Source of the DNA: an uncultured Fibrobacter sp.
GTDB taxonomy: Bacteria > Fibrobacterota > Fibrobacteria > Fibrobacterales > Fibrobacteraceae
Assembly: GCF_947166265.1 (NCBI RefSeq)
Contig: NZ_CAMVDO010000027.1
Location: 1 to 35,458, forward strand
DNA: 35,458 bases
Direction of reading: 5' to 3'
Position 1 is the first letter of the stretch, and each line of letters opens with the position of its first letter. Of this stretch, positions 14,536 through 22,833 are shown one piece after another. The translations under genes and the position numbers were made by a program. The notes under the pieces were generated by a model. The model was not told the DNA's origin and ran no database searches. It worked only from the letters and a program-made list of their open reading frames with translations.

Positions 14536-17118
14536 ATGTCATACCCGTTTGGCAAAGTATTTGGGGTACTTTTGCTTGCAACAGCTCTTTCGGCGGATGC
14601 CTATACCATCAAGTATAATTTGAATGGGGGTGTCAATGACCCTGAAAATCCGACAAGTTATGTTCAGGGGAAGACCAATCTTGTTTTAAAGGATGCGACC
14701 CGTGAAGGGTATTCCTTTATGGGGTGGTATATTGTCGATTCCGATTCGAGCCAATTGCGGGATGCCGTGAATTTTGAGAAGTATCAAGGTAAAACGATGC
14801 ATACGGTTGGCTACTACCTTGGAAGTTTTACCGTAGAGGCTCGGTGGGGGCTTGTCCCGCAGATTCCCCAACAGGATGAACGAGGCTGTTACCTTATTCA
14901 TAATGCCAATGAACTTTACGGTATAGCATCCGTTTCTGTCAACAACGTTTATTATTCGTATCCCCGTTCGGTTTTTGAGGGGTGTATTTCTCTCCAAAGT
15001 GACATTGTGGTGAACGAAAATGTGCTTGACGAGAGCGGAAAGCTGGCGAAAGATGACTATGTGTCATGGCATGAACTTGGATTCAAAGGTACGTTTGAAG
15101 GCAATGGATTCAAGATTTCGGGCCTTGTGGCCGAAAGAGGTCTTTTTGCAGAACTGGGGGATAAGGAAGGTAGCTGGCGCAACAACATTACCTATGTGAG
15201 GAACCTTGGAATCGAGGATTCCTACTTTTTCGGCGCAACTGCAGGGAGTGTTGCGGCTTTTGCTGTTGGTCCTGTGCGATTGAGGAATGTCTATTCGAAT
15301 GCGACGGTCCATGCTTCAGGGAATGCGGGTGGACTCATCGGTGTAATTAATGTAACGAATGACGCCTGCCCGACGGCAGCCCCTTCGCCGATATCCACCG
15401 CGAAGTATGCTTCGAAGGCGGAGGGTGTTGATTCATCTCATGTGACTATTATCGAAAACGCCTACAGCAGGGGAATTGTTGAAGGCGAGTCTGTGGGAGG
15501 CATCGTTTCGGAAATGGATGCCGCGGTCTTGAGAAATGTCTATTTTGCCGGCGAACTGAAAGGGAAGTATTCGGACTGCATTGTGCAGGAGGAAGGATTT
15601 GCCTGCTATGCAAGTGAAAGCATTTTTGAAGTGGAGAATGCGCTGTGTATGAATTCCAAGAATACGAAAATTTCGCTGGCTTTGTCACTTGACGAGACCC
15701 AGTTTGCAGATGGAACGGCTCTTGGAATGCTTTCGGCGGGTGTGAATGGTTCTGCCTGGATTCAGGAGTTGGGCACGGATGCCTTCCCTGTCCTTGATGC
15801 GAGCCGGTTCGCGATACATTATGTGCTGAATGGTGGTGTAAATAGCGAACAGAATCCGAGTATCTATTCTATAAATGATGGCCCCTTCGCCCTAGAAGAT
15901 GCCGTGAAGGAAGGTGACGAATTCGAGGGATGGTACACGGATGAAATGTTTACGCAAAAGGTTGAATCTATAAACACGGCCCTTTATGGGGACTGGACTC
16001 TCTATGCGAAATGGAAAAGTTTCTTTTTCGTCAATATTGACCTGAATGGCGGAACTCGTTATAGGGGCAATCCTCAAAGTGGAACATTGAAGTTCAAGTG
16101 GTCGGCGGATTCGTCGGTATTTGCTCTTTACGATGCCAGCCGTGACGGGTATGAATTCGAAGGCTGGTATACGGATCCCCTTTTCGCAGAAAAGATTGAA
16201 CGGATTCCTGCAGGGAATACGGAAGATGTTACGGTGTATGCCAAGTGGAAGATGCTTGAATACACAATCACGTACCACTTGAACGGCGGCGTTAATGATT
16301 CTGAAAATCCGACGACGTTTACGGTCAAGGATGCGGGTTATGTATTCAAGGAACCGACCCGTGAGGGGGCGGAGTTCCTGTACTGGGCGAATTTTAGGCT
16401 GGGGTACCACAGAACCCTCAAAATTGACGACATGAAGAATCTTAATTTGTATGCAGAATGGACTCCAGTTCCGCAGCAGCCGCAAAAGAATTCAAAGGGG
16501 TGCTATCTCCTTACGTCCAAGGAAGAATTGTATTGGTTTGCGGGGCTTGTAAACGGAACCTTGAAAGGCGTAATTGAGAATTATGAGGCGTGCGCTTTCC
16601 TCCAGAACGATATCGTCGTCAATGAGGCTGTTCCGAAACAATCTGCAGATGAACTTGACACCATTGCTTACTTTAATTGGGATCCTATGTGGAACTTCAG
16701 TGGGACGTTTATGGGGAACGGCCATTCTATCTCGGGCTTGCTGGTAAATGATGAATGCAAGAGTGCGGAACATTATGGAGGCCTGTTCTGCGAAGTCTGG
16801 AGTGAAAAGTCTCTTTCGAGGGTGACGGTAAAAAACTCGTATATCATGGGTTCTGGCTATATCGATAGTCTTGCTGTTACAAGCGAACGTATGGCTCTTC
16901 CGAGTGTTGCCGCGAAAAGTAACTGGCGCCTCGATGTCCAGGGAAAACAGGTTTCGCTTTCGGGGCTTGCCGCAGGAAAGTTGCTTCTTGTAATGGATGT
17001 GCAGGGCCGAGTCTTGCGCCATATGCGTACGGAATCGTCAATGATAATCGAATTGCCGAAGACGGGACGTTTCCTGATCCGCTACGGAAACGAAACCCGC
17101 GCTGTCATGATCCGCTGA
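14536..17118 (+). CDS. Surface protein with InlB-type repeats and a duplicated GLUG-like module
   Basis: The 860-residue protein has a signal peptide ([22 protein letters not shown]). It carries four Listeria-Bacteroides (InlB B) repeats, each LNGGxN...NPxxY ... EGYxFxGWY ... LYAKW, near residues 23-105, 447-520, 523-600 and 603-675. Between and after them are two copies of a module beginning GCYL, containing [18 protein letters not shown] and [26 protein letters not shown], related to GLUG-type surface proteins. The end ([11 protein letters not shown] ... [17 protein letters not shown]) looks like a type IX sorting tail. It is probably a cell-surface adhesin or substrate-binding protein. The start at 14536 is decided by AAAGGAGGAGG immediately upstream and the terminator at 14462. 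Base composition is more AT-rich than neighbours. Confidence 0.85.
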   Translation: MSYPFGKVFGVLLLATALSADAYTIKYNLNGGVNDPENPTSYVQGKTNLVLKDATREGYSFMGWYIVDSDSSQLRDAVNFEKYQGKTMHTVGYYLGSFTVEARWGLVPQIPQQDERGCYLIHNANELYGIASVSVNNVYYSYPRSVFEGCISLQSDIVVNENVLDESGKLAKDDYVSWHELGFKGTFEGNGFKISGLVAERGLFAELGDKEGSWRNNITYVRNLGIEDSYFFGATAGSVAAFAVGPVRLRNVYSNATVHASGNAGGLIGVINVTNDACPTAAPSPISTAKYASKAEGVDSSHVTIIENAYSRGIVEGESVGGIVSEMDAAVLRNVYFAGELKGKYSDCIVQEEGFACYASESIFEVENALCMNSKNTKISLALSLDETQFADGTALGMLSAGVNGSAWIQELGTDAFPVLDASRFAIHYVLNGGVNSEQNPSIYSINDGPFALEDAVKEGDEFEGWYTDEMFTQKVESINTALYGDWTLYAKWKSFFFVNIDLNGGTRYRGNPQSGTLKFKWSADSSVFALYDASRDGYEFEGWYTDPLFAEKIERIPAGNTEDVTVYAKWKMLEYTITYHLNGGVNDSENPTTFTVKDAGYVFKEPTREGAEFLYWANFRLGYHRTLKIDDMKNLNLYAEWTPVPQQPQKNSKGCYLLTSKEELYWFAGLVNGTLKGVIENYEACAFLQNDIVVNEAVPKQSADELDTIAYFNWDPMWNFSGTFMGNGHSISGLLVNDECKSAEHYGGLFCEVWSEKSLSRVTVKNSYIMGSGYIDSLAVTSERMALPSVAAKSNWRLDVQGKQVSLSGLAAGKLLLVMDVQGRVLRHMRTESSMIIELPKTGRFLIRYGNETRAVMIR

Positions 17119-17124
17119 TTTTGC

Positions 17125-17132
17125 TATCTTTG
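17125..17132 (+). promoter_or_regulatory. TATCTTTG -7 box, 5 nt from folE start
   Basis: This exact TAnnTTTG match lies in the 19-nt gap between the adhesin stop and folE. The 5-nt gap to the ATG at 17138 has no ribosome binding site, so the transcript should be leaderless. Confidence 0.5.
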
Positions 17133-17137
17133 GCCCC

Positions 17138-17707
17138 ATGATGGATTTTAAGAAAATGGAAGACGGCTTCCGGATGATTCTGGAAGGCATGGGCGAAAAC
17201 CCGAACCGCGAAGGTCTTATCGATACGCCAAAGCGTGTCGCGAAGATGTACGCCGAACTCATGACGGGCCTTTCGGGCGAAATGCGCGCCGAGGATATTC
17301 TCAAGACGCGTTTCCACGAAAAGTACGATGAAATGATTATCGTGCCGGATATCGAGTTTGCGAGCATGTGCGAACACCATTTTCTGCCGTTCACGGGTAA
17401 GGCTCACGTGGCCTACATTCCGGGCGACTGTGTGGTGGGGCTTTCCAAGATTCCGCGCGTGGTGGAATTCTATGCGCGTTTCCCGCAGATTCAGGAACGC
17501 ATGACCCGCCAGATCGCGGAACTGATCCAGAAGGAACTGAACCCGAAGGGCGTTGCCGTGGTTTTGGAAGCGTCCCACATGTGCATGACGATGCGCGGAG
17601 TGAAAAAGCCCGGTGCCACGATGGTGACTACCCAGCTTTTGGGACGTTTCAAGACCGACGAAAAGACTCGCGCCGAATTTATGTCCAGAATTTACGCCCC
17701 GCGCTAA
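17138..17707 (+). CDS. folE: GTP cyclohydrolase I
   Basis: FolE converts GTP to 7,8-dihydroneopterin triphosphate, the entry to folate synthesis, as a cytoplasmic decamer. The 189-residue protein has the full family pattern: [16 protein letters not shown] (about 23-38), the zinc ligands in MCEHH (Cys78, His81) and HMCMTMRG (Cys149), and the core [23 protein letters not shown]. All key residues are present and the length is normal for short bacterial forms. Two ATGs lie in tandem at 17138 and 17141. I keep the first, although either fits the promoter box. A terminator follows, so the gene is transcribed alone. Confidence 0.97.
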   Translation: MMDFKKMEDGFRMILEGMGENPNREGLIDTPKRVAKMYAELMTGLSGEMRAEDILKTRFHEKYDEMIIVPDIEFASMCEHHFLPFTGKAHVAYIPGDCVVGLSKIPRVVEFYARFPQIQERMTRQIAELIQKELNPKGVAVVLEASHMCMTMRGVKKPGATMVTTQLLGRFKTDEKTRAEFMSRIYAPR

Positions 17708-17737
17708 TTATCGTCATTTTAGTGTAAAAATAATTGT

Positions 17738-17766
17738 GGCTGTTACTCCGGTAACGGCCTTTTTTG
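17738..17766 (+). terminator. Terminator after folE
   Basis: A 9-bp stem GGCTGTTAC/GTAACGGCC with TCCG loop (17738-17746 with 17751-17759) is followed by TTTTTTG. Confidence 0.88.
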
Positions 17767-17866
17767 CTTTTTATGGGGCGGTTTTATTGTGTAAGAATTA
17801 TCGTGTCCGGCTTGGATAAATTACAGATAAAATAACTGTCAAAATTGGCGTTTTTAGCGAAATTTA

Positions 17867-17905
17867 TGGATTTTTTGTCCATGACGCTTGGATTTTTTGT
17901 CCATG
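17867..17905. repeat. Two 17-nt direct repeats with 22-nt period before the hydrolase gene
   Basis: TGGATTTTTTGTCCATG occurs identically at 17867-17883 and 17889-17905, 5 nt apart. Each copy is also an imperfect palindrome (TGGA ... TCCA). The 22-nt period is about two helical turns, so both copies face the same side of the DNA, as expected for tandem regulator sites. They lie about 40 nt upstream of a TATCTTTA box (17947-17954). The rest of 17767-17866 is AT-rich with nothing I recognise. Confidence 0.6.
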
Positions 17906-17981
17906 GGAAAAAATCTCCGGGGTGCTTTTTTTGCTTTTTTCCAAGGTATCTTTATATCGGTGTTGGAAAAAAGGAGTCACA

Positions 17982-19292
17982 ATGAAAACGATGTTCTTCA
18001 GGAATTTGACAAGGGGCTTTGTGATAGCAGGTGCTGTCATGGCCTTGGTAAACTGCGACAGTTCTACTGCTGCAAACGATAATCAGAATACTACCGATCC
18101 GACGGCTGTTACCCCCACGGATAATCCTGCCAATCCGGGCGATCCTACGAATCCGGTGAATAATCCGGTCATCGATTCCGCAACCGGCCTGCCTGTCGAT
18201 CCTGCTTTGAATCCGACCGATCCCGCTCAGCAGGGAACGGATTCTATCGTTGATCCGAATAATGACCCTTGGGCGGACCCTTGTGTGGCCTCTAGCTTGC
18301 CGAACGCTTGTGGCGACGAACCCGTTCATGGTATGATAGACACGATTTTGACGTCAGTATCCAGCAGCTCCGAAGGCATCGCTGATCCTGTTCCGCTTTC
18401 CAGTTCCAGCGCTAGCGAAATTCCGGCAAGTTCGGCGGCCGAAGTTTCTTCTTCTAGCGAGGCTCCCGCCGTGTCTAAAATTTTCCTCGCGAACGACAAG
18501 GAAGAAGAAAAGAATTACATGGAAGTCGAGTACAAGACGAATACCGGCTGGGATGGGGAAGGAATCCTTGCGTACCCCAAGCGCTTGACCGACAATCCGG
18601 ACCAAAAGCATGCCGTCGTGGTATGGGGCCCCGGTGGTGGTACAAAACCGAGTGCTTACGAAGGCATGATTCGTAGACTCGCTTCCCACGGCTTTGTGGT
18701 GGTTGCCCTCAAGGAATCTCCGGGCAACGCGACCCAGGCTATCAAGGCTCTCGACTGGCTCGATGGGCTGAACAAGGATTCGAACAGCCCGCTGTTTGGC
18801 AAGCTCGACATGAATACGGTCGGTTGCTCTGGCCACTCTATGGGCGGTCTTGAATCTGAACAGGCCCTCATCAAGGACAGACGCGTGCTTACTGCATTCC
18901 TCAACAACAGCGGTGACTGGGACGGTGTCGGAGCTATGAAGGTGGCGGCCGACCGGACTATAGCTATCCTTTACGGTGAAGGCGGCATGGAACGCGGCAA
19001 CGCCGAGAACGATTACAACAACGCAAATGTCAAGGCACCTGCATGCCTTATCCAGATGACGGGTGGCATGGGTACCGAATGCTACGACGTCGCTCCTGGC
19101 CGCAGGGAATGTGGTTACGGTCACGGTTCCGGTTCCTGGGACGGCATGGCCGCTACGGTTGCCTGGATGCGCTGGCACCTCGGTGGTGAAGAATGGCGCA
19201 AGGCGGACTTCGTAGGCACCAGCGGCAAGTACATCAACGGAAACATCGCCGGCCACGATGGCAAGTGGAAAGGCCAATGTAAGAATTTCTAA
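17982..19292 (+). CDS. Lipoprotein-like alpha/beta hydrolase
   Basis: The 436-residue protein has a signal peptide ending in ALVNC (Cys25), a slightly unusual lipobox with Asn at -1. A long Pro/Asn/Asp/Thr linker rich in NPTDP units follows (about 35-100), then Ser-rich stretches (about 125-160). The catalytic domain starts near 165: AVVVWGPGGG as oxyanion-hole strand, nucleophile elbow GCSGHSMGG (Ser286), and a C-terminal GYGHGSGSWDG that may carry the catalytic His. It resembles cutinase/PETase or chlorophyllase-type esterases. An esterase acting on plant cell-wall esters outside the cell is plausible but unproven. The start at 17982 is set by AAGGAG 6 nt upstream. Confidence 0.85.
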   Translation: MKTMFFRNLTRGFVIAGAVMALVNCDSSTAANDNQNTTDPTAVTPTDNPANPGDPTNPVNNPVIDSATGLPVDPALNPTDPAQQGTDSIVDPNNDPWADPCVASSLPNACGDEPVHGMIDTILTSVSSSSEGIADPVPLSSSSASEIPASSAAEVSSSSEAPAVSKIFLANDKEEEKNYMEVEYKTNTGWDGEGILAYPKRLTDNPDQKHAVVVWGPGGGTKPSAYEGMIRRLASHGFVVVALKESPGNATQAIKALDWLDGLNKDSNSPLFGKLDMNTVGCSGHSMGGLESEQALIKDRRVLTAFLNNSGDWDGVGAMKVAADRTIAILYGEGGMERGNAENDYNNANVKAPACLIQMTGGMGTECYDVAPGRRECGYGHGSGSWDGMAATVAWMRWHLGGEEWRKADFVGTSGKYINGNIAGHDGKWKGQCKNF

Positions 19293-19313
19293 GAAACTCC
19301 ACACTCACTCCTT

Positions 19314-19343
19314 ACACCCCGTCCGAATGGGCGGGGTGTTTTC
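19314..19343 (+). terminator. Terminator after the hydrolase gene
   Basis: A 12-bp stem beginning ACACCCCG (19314-19325) pairs with a partner ending CGGGGTGT (to 19339), with a GAAT-type loop and a short T run. Confidence 0.85.
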
Positions 19344-19397
19344 CTTAAGAACGCCTTGCTATTCCTTTGGCATTTTTTATAATTACCGTTGAAAAAT

Positions 19398-19430
19398 AAT
19401 CACTAACCACTTTCTACTGTTTACTAACCT
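19398..19430 (+). promoter_or_regulatory. G-poor CACTA-rich 33-nt leader before glycogen synthase
   Basis: The 33 nt touching the ATG at 19431 begin AATCACTAACCACT and contain only one G. A similar 33-nt sequence touches the murJ start (24033-24065), with 24 of 33 positions identical in ungapped alignment. Neither has a ribosome binding site. It may be an unstructured leader for Shine-Dalgarno-independent initiation. Confidence 0.4.
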
Positions 19431-20660
19431 ATGAACGCTGCAATTTTGACTAACGAATTCCCGCCGGAAATCTATGGCGGTGCCGGTATCCACGTGAAGT
19501 TCCTGACGCAGGAACTTGCAAAACTTTGCCACATCGAGGCGCGTTGCTTTGGCGTACAGAACGTGAACGAAAATAACATCCACGCTCTCGGCTTTTCGCG
19601 CAAGCTCGGGCTCAATCCCGAAGATGACCGTTTCCAGAAAATTTTCAAGCCGATCGATATCGATCTCCAGTGGGCGGCATCGCTCAAGGATATCGACGTG
19701 ATTCATTGCCATACGTGGTACAGCCACTTTGGCGGCGTGCTTGCTAGCCGCCTTCTGCAGTGCCCGCTGATCTTGACGACGCATTCCCTGGAACCGCACC
19801 GTCCGTGGAAGGCGGAGCAGCTGGGTGACGGCGGCTATGCCATGAGTTGCTGGATTGAACGCACCGCTTACGAAGCCGCCGATGGCGTGATTGCTGTGAG
19901 CGAGGGCATGAAGCGTGACGTGATGAAACTTTACGGCGTTCCCGAGGATCGCGTGAAGGTGATTTACAACGGCATTGATCCGGATTTCTATGCGCCGACT
20001 TTCGACGAAAGCATCCTCACCAAGTGGGGTGTCGACCCGAAGCGTCCGTATGTGCTGTTCGTGGGCCGCATCACGCGCCAGAAGGGCATCAGTCAGCTGA
20101 TCCAGGCGATTCCGCAGATTGATAAGTCCGCCCAGGTGGTGCTCTGCGCAGGCGCTCCGGATACTATTGAACTTGCCGATGAATGCAAGGCTCTTATCGA
20201 GGACGTGCAGAAGACTCGCGACGGCGTGGTCTGGATTCAGGAAGCGGTTCCGCATGAAGAACTCCGCGTGCTTTACAGCAATGCGACCGTGTTTGCGACA
20301 CCTTCTCTCTACGAACCGTTCGGCATCATCAACCTCGAAGCCATGAGCTGCGGTACTCCGGTGGTGGGTTCCGCTGTCGGTGGCATTCCCGAAATCATCG
20401 TGGATGGCGAAACTGGATTCCTGGTGCCGCTCAAGGCGAAGTCCGAAACGGATTTTGAGCCGGCGGACCCGAAGGCATTCCAGACCGACTTTGCGAATAA
20501 GCTCAACAAGGTGCTCGGAAACCCGGAACTTGCAAAGAAGATGGGTGAAGTCAGCCGCAAGCGCGCTATTGACGTGTTCAGCTGGAAGTCGATCGCGAAG
20601 CAGACCTTCGACTTTTACCAGGAATGCATCGACCGCTACAAGAAAGAAGGAAAGAGGTAG
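19431..20660 (+). CDS. glgA: Glycogen synthase, actinobacterial type (GT4 glycosyltransferase)
   Basis: The 409-residue GT4 enzyme resembles the Corynebacterium-type glycogen synthase family (TIGR02149), which uses ADP-glucose to extend alpha-1,4-glucan or make maltose-1-phosphate. It opens with LTNEFPPEIYGGAGIHVKFL (nucleotide-sugar and acceptor loop). It contains IHCHTWYSH, LTTHSLEPHRPWK and the second-domain start YVLFVGRITRQKG. It carries the GT4 signature EPFGIINLEAMSCGTPVVGSAVGGIPEII. All expected motifs are present and length is normal. It is transcribed alone. A role in glycogen storage fits Fibrobacter physiology. Confidence 0.9.
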   Translation: MNAAILTNEFPPEIYGGAGIHVKFLTQELAKLCHIEARCFGVQNVNENNIHALGFSRKLGLNPEDDRFQKIFKPIDIDLQWAASLKDIDVIHCHTWYSHFGGVLASRLLQCPLILTTHSLEPHRPWKAEQLGDGGYAMSCWIERTAYEAADGVIAVSEGMKRDVMKLYGVPEDRVKVIYNGIDPDFYAPTFDESILTKWGVDPKRPYVLFVGRITRQKGISQLIQAIPQIDKSAQVVLCAGAPDTIELADECKALIEDVQKTRDGVVWIQEAVPHEELRVLYSNATVFATPSLYEPFGIINLEAMSCGTPVVGSAVGGIPEIIVDGETGFLVPLKAKSETDFEPADPKAFQTDFANKLNKVLGNPELAKKMGEVSRKRAIDVFSWKSIAKQTFDFYQECIDRYKKEGKR

Positions 20661-20725
20661 CCGAAGCTTTGGTTCGGCAAGCTCGCTAACCTTTAATAAG
20701 AGGTCCCTGAACTTGTCGAAGGGCC
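20660..20725. repeat. REP-like repeat pair in inverted orientation
   Basis: GCCGAA/TTCGGC (20660-20678) forms a hairpin whose 3' side runs on as TTCGGCAAGCTCGC. After about 10 nt, a second unit (20702-20725) is an inverted relative of it. The second unit is a widely dispersed intergenic type beginning GGTCCCTGA and ending CGAAGGGCC. Another copy lies at 23980-24003. The arrangement resembles BIME-type pairs between convergent genes (glgA and rsmA). Confidence 0.6.
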
Positions 20726-20738
20726 AGCTAGGTTCTAC

Positions 20739-21521
20739 CTACTTTCCCACAATCACCTTGTAGAATTCAAGGAATTGTGCGGGTGAGAGTTCTTCGGCAC
20801 GGACAGTTGTCGGATAATCCAGGAGTTCAATGGCTTCCTGGATTTTTTTCTTGTCGTAGGCGCGGCCGAAGGAATTGGCGAGCGTCTTTCTCTTTTGCGT
20901 AAAGGCGGCGCGCACGAAGTCGAAAAATCCCTCTGGGGCCTGGAGCGCGTCGGCGCGGGGCGTGAGGAGCATCGTGGCGCTGTCTACGTTCGGGCGCGGC
21001 GTAAAATGCTCGGGGCCGATTTTACGGAGAATTTGCGTGTCGGCGTAGGCGGATACGAGTACAGATAAACTACCGTAGTTGCTGCTACAGGGAGTGGCGC
21101 AGATGCGTTCGGCGACTTCGAGCTGTACCATGCCCATGAATCCCTTGGTCAGGTGAAGCCGTGGCATGAGTCCGGCGATAATCGCGGTCGATACGTTGTA
21201 CGGAAGGTTGCCGGTAACCCAGGGCTTGTCGTGCGCATCGAGAAATGCCTGCAGGTCGAACTTGAGAAAGTCGATGTTGGCGATGTGGAAATTTTCGCGG
21301 CCCTGGAATTTTTGTTGCAAAAATTCGACACACTGCTCGTCGATTTCGACGGCAGTGAGTTGCACGGCGCGGTCGAGCAGGTGTTCTGTAAGGGCGCCGT
21401 GCCCAGGACCGATTTCCAGTACGGCCTCGCCTTCGTTTGCGGGCAAGTCTCCTGCAATCATCTGTGCGGTGGGTACATCCAGGAAGTTCTGTCCAAATTT
21501 GCGGCGTCGTGCTCTGTCCAT
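20739..21521 (-). CDS. rsmA: 16S rRNA dimethyladenosine transferase
   Basis: RsmA (KsgA) dimethylates two adjacent adenosines at the 3' end of 16S rRNA during small-subunit assembly. The 260-residue protein shows FGQNFL (9-14), the SAM-binding motif VLEIGPGHGALTEHLL (34-49), AVEIDE, the catalytic NLPYNVS (105-111) and the C-terminal FTPRPNVDSATM plus FTQKRKTLANSF. All catalytic residues are present and the length is normal. A TATCTTTT box lies exactly 5 nt before the ATG at 21521. It stands alone, convergent with glgA and divergent from the metallophosphoesterase gene. Confidence 0.96.
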   Translation of the reverse strand: MDRARRRKFGQNFLDVPTAQMIAGDLPANEGEAVLEIGPGHGALTEHLLDRAVQLTAVEIDEQCVEFLQQKFQGRENFHIANIDFLKFDLQAFLDAHDKPWVTGNLPYNVSTAIIAGLMPRLHLTKGFMGMVQLEVAERICATPCSSNYGSLSVLVSAYADTQILRKIGPEHFTPRPNVDSATMLLTPRADALQAPEGFFDFVRAAFTQKRKTLANSFGRAYDKKKIQEAIELLDYPTTVRAEELSPAQFLEFYKVIVGK

Positions 21522-21526
21522 GGCCT

Positions 21527-21534
21527 AAAAGATA
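21527..21534 (-). promoter_or_regulatory. TATCTTTT -7 box, 5 nt from rsmA start
   Basis: This TAnnTTTT box on the minus strand has the gap AGGCC, 5 nt, to the start codon. There is no room for a separate ribosome binding site. Confidence 0.45.
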
Positions 21535-21598
21535 GAAACATAGACGGGGTACAGGGTGGCGCATCGGTTCCGCATTTCGTTTTTTCTATTATTACGAT

Positions 21599-22825
21599 AT
21601 GCTTATTTTTCTTGCAATTCTGGTGGTTGGACTAGTCCTGGTTTATATCAACCTGAGCACCCTTGCGAAGGGGCTTCCGGGAAAAATCATTGCACTTGCG
21701 GTTTTGCTTGCCATTTTTGCAAGCATGTTTTTCCGCGAGACGCTTGTCGGTGCGATTGTCATTTCGTTTTTTGCGGTATGGCTTTGCCAGTCGCTGTTGC
21801 TTTATATCCCCTGGACTCTGTACAGGATCGGCTATTACTTTACGCAACCTCACCACCTGAGCCGTCACAAGGTTCGCCGCGTTAGCCGCTGGCTTTTGGG
21901 AATTACGGTGGGCTTTACGGGACTGATTTTTGCGTTCGGGGTTCCGCACAACGACGATTACAAGATGAACCTGAAGACGATCACCTTGCCGTTGCAGTAT
22001 ACCGAAAGCTTTACGGCGGTGTTTTTTAGCGATGTCCACATCGATCCGCTGTTCAGTCGGCAGAAGCTTGAGCGCCTGGTTGCCGACGTGGATTCGATTG
22101 CGCCGGACTATCTGCTTTTTGGCGGTGACCTGATGGATGTCCCGACGACGACGCTTTCGGCATGGGGCTATGATACGTTATTCAAGAAGATGACTTCTTC
22201 GGCCAAGATTGCCGCGGTCGCCATTAACGGAAATCACGAGGGAATGCAGGAGCGGGGCAGCTCCGATCCTGATTCCTGGATGCGCGATGTGGGTTTTGTG
22301 GTCCTCGACGATTCTACGGAATGCATTGGACTTGCCTGCTTTACGGGCCGTACGGATTTCCAGGTGGCCCGCCGTCGCGGGACCTTGCGCAAGCCGCTTA
22401 CGGAGCTGATTCCTGTGATGCCTGCCGAAGCCAAGGATTCCCTGGAAGTAGATTCGTTGAAGACGGCTTCTGCGAAGGTTGCTGTAGAAGATTCTTCTGT
22501 GGCACCTGATTCGGCGAAGGCGGATTCCATTGTCATGGTGGACGATCCGCGTCCTTGGATTCTGTTGGACCATCAGCCCAAGGGAATCGAGAAAAGCCAT
22601 TCGGGACGTTTGCCCGATTATGCTTTTTCGGGACATACGCACGACGGACAGTTTTTCCCGGGAACGATCGTAATCAACTGGGTATGGAAAATTGCTTCCG
22701 GGGTTGGTGCCCTGAGTGGCGTCTACTGGATCGTGAGTTCCGGCTTTGACTGTTGGGGACCTCCGGTGCGTTTCGGATCGGATTCTGAAATCCTGGTCAT
22801 CAGATTCAAGGCTCACGAGCCATAG
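21599..22825 (+). CDS. Membrane-bound metallophosphoesterase (YkuE/YaeI-like)
   Basis: The 408-residue protein has about four N-terminal membrane segments (1-19, 29-46, 50-76, 97-115). A calcineurin-like phosphoesterase follows with all metal motifs: SDVHID (Asp145, His147), GGDLMD (Asp177), GNHE (Asn211, His213), LLDHQP (His325) and GHTHDGQ (His346, His348). Relatives such as YkuE and YaeI act on envelope lipids, the latter on UDP-diacylglucosamine in some bacteria. A 45-residue low-complexity insert rich in Ser/Asp/Ala/Val (about 275-320) sits between GNHE and the His325 motif and is unlike the core fold. The stop is 8 nt before the next ATG, so the two genes form an operon. Confidence 0.88.
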   Translation: MLIFLAILVVGLVLVYINLSTLAKGLPGKIIALAVLLAIFASMFFRETLVGAIVISFFAVWLCQSLLLYIPWTLYRIGYYFTQPHHLSRHKVRRVSRWLLGITVGFTGLIFAFGVPHNDDYKMNLKTITLPLQYTESFTAVFFSDVHIDPLFSRQKLERLVADVDSIAPDYLLFGGDLMDVPTTTLSAWGYDTLFKKMTSSAKIAAVAINGNHEGMQERGSSDPDSWMRDVGFVVLDDSTECIGLACFTGRTDFQVARRRGTLRKPLTELIPVMPAEAKDSLEVDSLKTASAKVAVEDSSVAPDSAKADSIVMVDDPRPWILLDHQPKGIEKSHSGRLPDYAFSGHTHDGQFFPGTIVINWVWKIASGVGALSGVYWIVSSGFDCWGPPVRFGSDSEILVIRFKAHEP

Positions 22826-22833
22826 GAATTTGT

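Noticed and set aside
17867-17905. CRISPR-like reading of the tandem 17-mers
   Set aside because: Only two short copies with a 5-nt spacer and no cas genes. A regulatory pair fits better.
17888-18082. 64-residue plus-strand frame before and inside the hydrolase gene
   Set aside because: It begins within the operator-like repeat and overlaps the hydrolase signal peptide in another frame.
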